64,000 bases of DNA from CAVQZC01 sp963718315 (GTDB lineage Bacteria; Actinomycetota; Thermoleophilia; Gaiellales; JAICJC01). The position numbers and the translations under genes were made by a program. Positions within the stretch are counted from its first letter, which is position 1. Each line of letters begins with the position of its first letter. Where the stretch lies: positions 377,588 to 441,587 of the forward strand of contig CAVQZC010000010.1 of the NCBI GenBank assembly GCA_963718315.1. Direction: 5' to 3'. This document shows positions 62,015 through 64,000 of this stretch, one piece after another. The notes beneath the pieces are model-generated. The model did not search any database, was not told the origin of the DNA, and was given only the letters and a program-made list of their open reading frames with translations.

Positions 62015-64000
62015 TCAGGCGACGGCCGCCGCCAGGAAGGTCGGCGTGCGGGCCGCCACGATCCCGGCCAGATAGCCGAGCAGGGCGGCATGGTCCACCG
62101 GCTTCTGAAAATGGCGATCGAACGGCGATGGGGCCGGCAGGCGATCCTCGCCGTGGCCGGTGACGGCGACGAGCCGGCAGGCCGACAGCTCGGAGGCCTT
62201 CTGCAGCTCCGCGGCGACTTCGACGCCCGCCCATGCCCGGCAGCGTGAGGTCCAGCAGCACGATCTGGGGCAGGAAAGCGACCCGCAACCTCGATCGCCT
62301 CGGGGCCATCGTACGCGGTGAGGGCGTCGTAACCCTCCCGCTTGAGGAGGAGCTTCATCATCCTCACGGTGTCGATGCTGTCGTCGACGACCAGCACTCG
62401 CTTCCTTGGGCTCGGACTTCCTGTGCGTTCATCGGGGGTCCTTGTGCTGGTCCTCGTGCCCGTCCTCCCGGCCAGGCTCGCCACCACCGCCACTAGCTCG
62501 GCAGGGTTGACCGGCTTGGTGACGTGCGTCTGGAAGCCGGCCGCATCGCCCTCTTCCGGTCCTCGGAGCGGGCGAACGCGGTGAGCGCCGCGGCCGGGAG
62601 CTCCTTCGAGGACAGCCGGCGGCGGACGAGCCGGATCAGATCGTAGCCGTCGGTTCGGGCATGCCAATATCGCTCAGGAGGACGTGCGGCCGGAAGCCGT
62701 CCAGGGTGGCAAGGCGTCCCCGCGCGGAGCTCGCCAGGGAGACCTCCTGCGCGGCACTCCGAGAGGATCCGCCGGATGAAGGTGGCGGGCGTCCGGCTCG
62801 TCGTCGACGACGAGCACGCGGACGCCTTCGAGGGCCCCGTCCTTGCACGTTCCGAGTGGTCCGCCTGGGCGATCCCGGGGCCGCGCCAGCACCGGCGCCG
62901 GCGGTCGGGGTGGACGACGGTGATCGGGCAGGCGTCACGGATGAACGTCGCCCCTGGCCCTCGCCGGAGCTCTTGGCCCGCACGGTGCCGCCGTGCAGCT
63001 CGACGAGGTGCTTGACGATGGCCAGGCCCAGCCCGAGGCCGCCGTGCCGCCGCGTCGTGGTGCCGCCGTCGGCCTGGCGGAAGCGGTCGAAGACGTGCGG
63101 CAGGAAGTCGGGGCTGATGCCTTGCCCGGAGTCGATGACGCTGAGCTCGACGTGCGAGTTGACCCGCTCCAGGAGCACCTGCACCCGGCCGCCCCTGGGC
63201 GTGAACTTGACGGCGTTGGAGAGCAGGTTCCAGACGACCTGCTGCAAGCGGGCGGGATCGCCGGTGACGGGGCCGGCGAGCGAATCGAGGAGCTTTGGAG
63301 GCGGATGCCCTTGGCCTCGGCCGCCGGCAGGACGGCGTCGAGCGCGGCCTCGATCGACCTCGGCGAGGTCGACCGGCTGGACGTCGAGCCGGAGGTTCCC
63401 GGAGATGATGCGGGTGATGTCGAGCAGGTCCTCGATGAGCTGGGCCTGGGCCTGGCGAATTGCGCTCGATGGCGGCGAGCCCTCGGCCAGTCGTCCGGTC
63501 GACGCTTGCCGGTGCGGAGGATCGGCCCAGCCGAGCGATGGCGTTCAGCGGCGTGCGCAGCTCGTGCGAGAGGGTGGCCAGGAATTCGTCCTTCATGCGG
63601 TTGGCGGCCTCGGCCTCGGCGCGGGCCTCCTGCGTGGCGGCAGTAGCCGTTCCCGCTCCTCCTCGTCCCGGCGCTGCTCGGTGATGTCCCGGGCGATTTT
63701 CGAGGCCCCGACGATTGCCGTGCCGTCGCAGATCGGGGAGACGGTGAGCGACACGTCGATGATGTGACCATTCTTGGTGCGCCGGCGTCGTCTGGAAATG
63801 ATTGACCCGCTCGCCGCGCCGGATACGTTCCAGGATGCGGATCATCTCCTCGCGTGCTCAGGCGGCTTCATGACGGAGACGAGCCGGCCGATGATCTCGT
63901 CGGCGGTGTAGCCGAACATCCGTTGGGCCCCCGGTTCCAACTGGTGATGACGCCATCGAGGGCCCTCGCCGATGATCGCATCGTCGGACGATTCGACGAT
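62015..64000 (-). CDS. PAS-containing hybrid histidine kinase, multiple frameshifts (5' end outside window)
   Basis: Read in the minus direction: a PAS domain at the window edge (IVESSDDAIIGEGLDGVITS, MFGYTADEIIGRLVSVM), continuing DVSLTVSPICDGTAIVGASK; HisKA with MKDEFLATLSHELRTPLNAI (phosphorylated His); HATPase with VVWNLLSNAVKFTPRGG (N box), SVIDSGQGISPDFLP (G1) and GGLGLGLAIVKHLVELHGG (G2); a first receiver (VRVLVVDDEPDARH); a second receiver (RVLVVDDSIDTVRMMKLLLK, then IVLLDLTLPGMGG with the phospho-Asp) ending AARTPTFLAAAVA with TGA at 62015. At least eight frame changes interrupt it, but every motif survives. Signal and targets unknown. Confidence 0.85.

Overview
The first ~59 kb looks like a chromosomal segment of a high-GC, free-living actinobacterium. 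The evidence is the GC-rich third codon positions, a LexA operator of the Gram-positive/actinobacterial type, many ATGA/GTGA start-stop overlaps, TAT-lipoprotein signals, AzlCD, MmpL, DUF2252-like and P450 genes, and secreted beta-propeller proteins. Class Thermoleophilia is my guess from protein style, not something the sequence proves. From about 59.0 kb onward the character changes: a 22-bp repeat array, a VapBC pair, an AT-richer stretch, a tyrosine-recombinase remnant and a PAS/hybrid histidine kinase, all in a style I associate with Planctomycetes. The join may be a horizontally acquired island or an assembly chimera.

Layout: 1-0.8 kb, C-terminal half of an ArsA-type ATPase. 1.2-3.9 kb, minus-strand lexA operon (lexA, zinc ribbon, TAT-lipoprotein binding protein, small secreted protein) followed by rnpB (RNase P RNA). 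4.8-17 kb, secreted and surface proteins (glycine-rich/choice-of-anchor protein, beta-propellers, an SSI-like lipoprotein, a putative metallopeptidase) with decayed genes and an IS3 scrap between them. 17.5-23 kb, peptidase E-like protein, cupins, MmpL transporter and several very small genes. 23-28 kb, two large divergent polytopic membrane proteins (the second YfhO-like), then an Lrp regulator opposite azlCD. 30-38 kb, PQQ-type propeller lipoprotein, cupin, MBL hydrolase, TetR, P450, MFS exporter, gamma-glutamyltransferase. 38-41.4 kb, a sulfatase divergent from its probable maturase (formylglycine-generating enzyme). 41.4-45.2 kb, TetR/amidinohydrolase/quinone-reductase operon divergent from a GNAT gene. 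45-54.5 kb, DUF2252-like protein, class II aldolase, an ECF sigma/leader-like small protein/cNMP-binding/S8 protease/GAF cluster, and ArsR-SRPBCC, YCII, glyoxalase and GlcG-like genes. 54.6-57.6 kb, polyamine-type ABC binding protein and two permeases with no ATPase beside them. 57.6-59 kb, D-2-hydroxyacid dehydrogenase plus a membrane-anchored partner.

Single-base frameshifts interrupt otherwise well-conserved genes throughout: peptidase E, mmpL, YfhO, azlD, P450, sulfatase, DUF2252, vapBC, and very densely the ABC operon and the terminal kinase. Protein similarity resumes immediately in another frame with motifs intact, so most look like sequencing indels rather than gene death. I therefore annotate those genes as single CDS spanning the shifts. 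The most system-like unknown is the 48.1-51.2 kb cluster.
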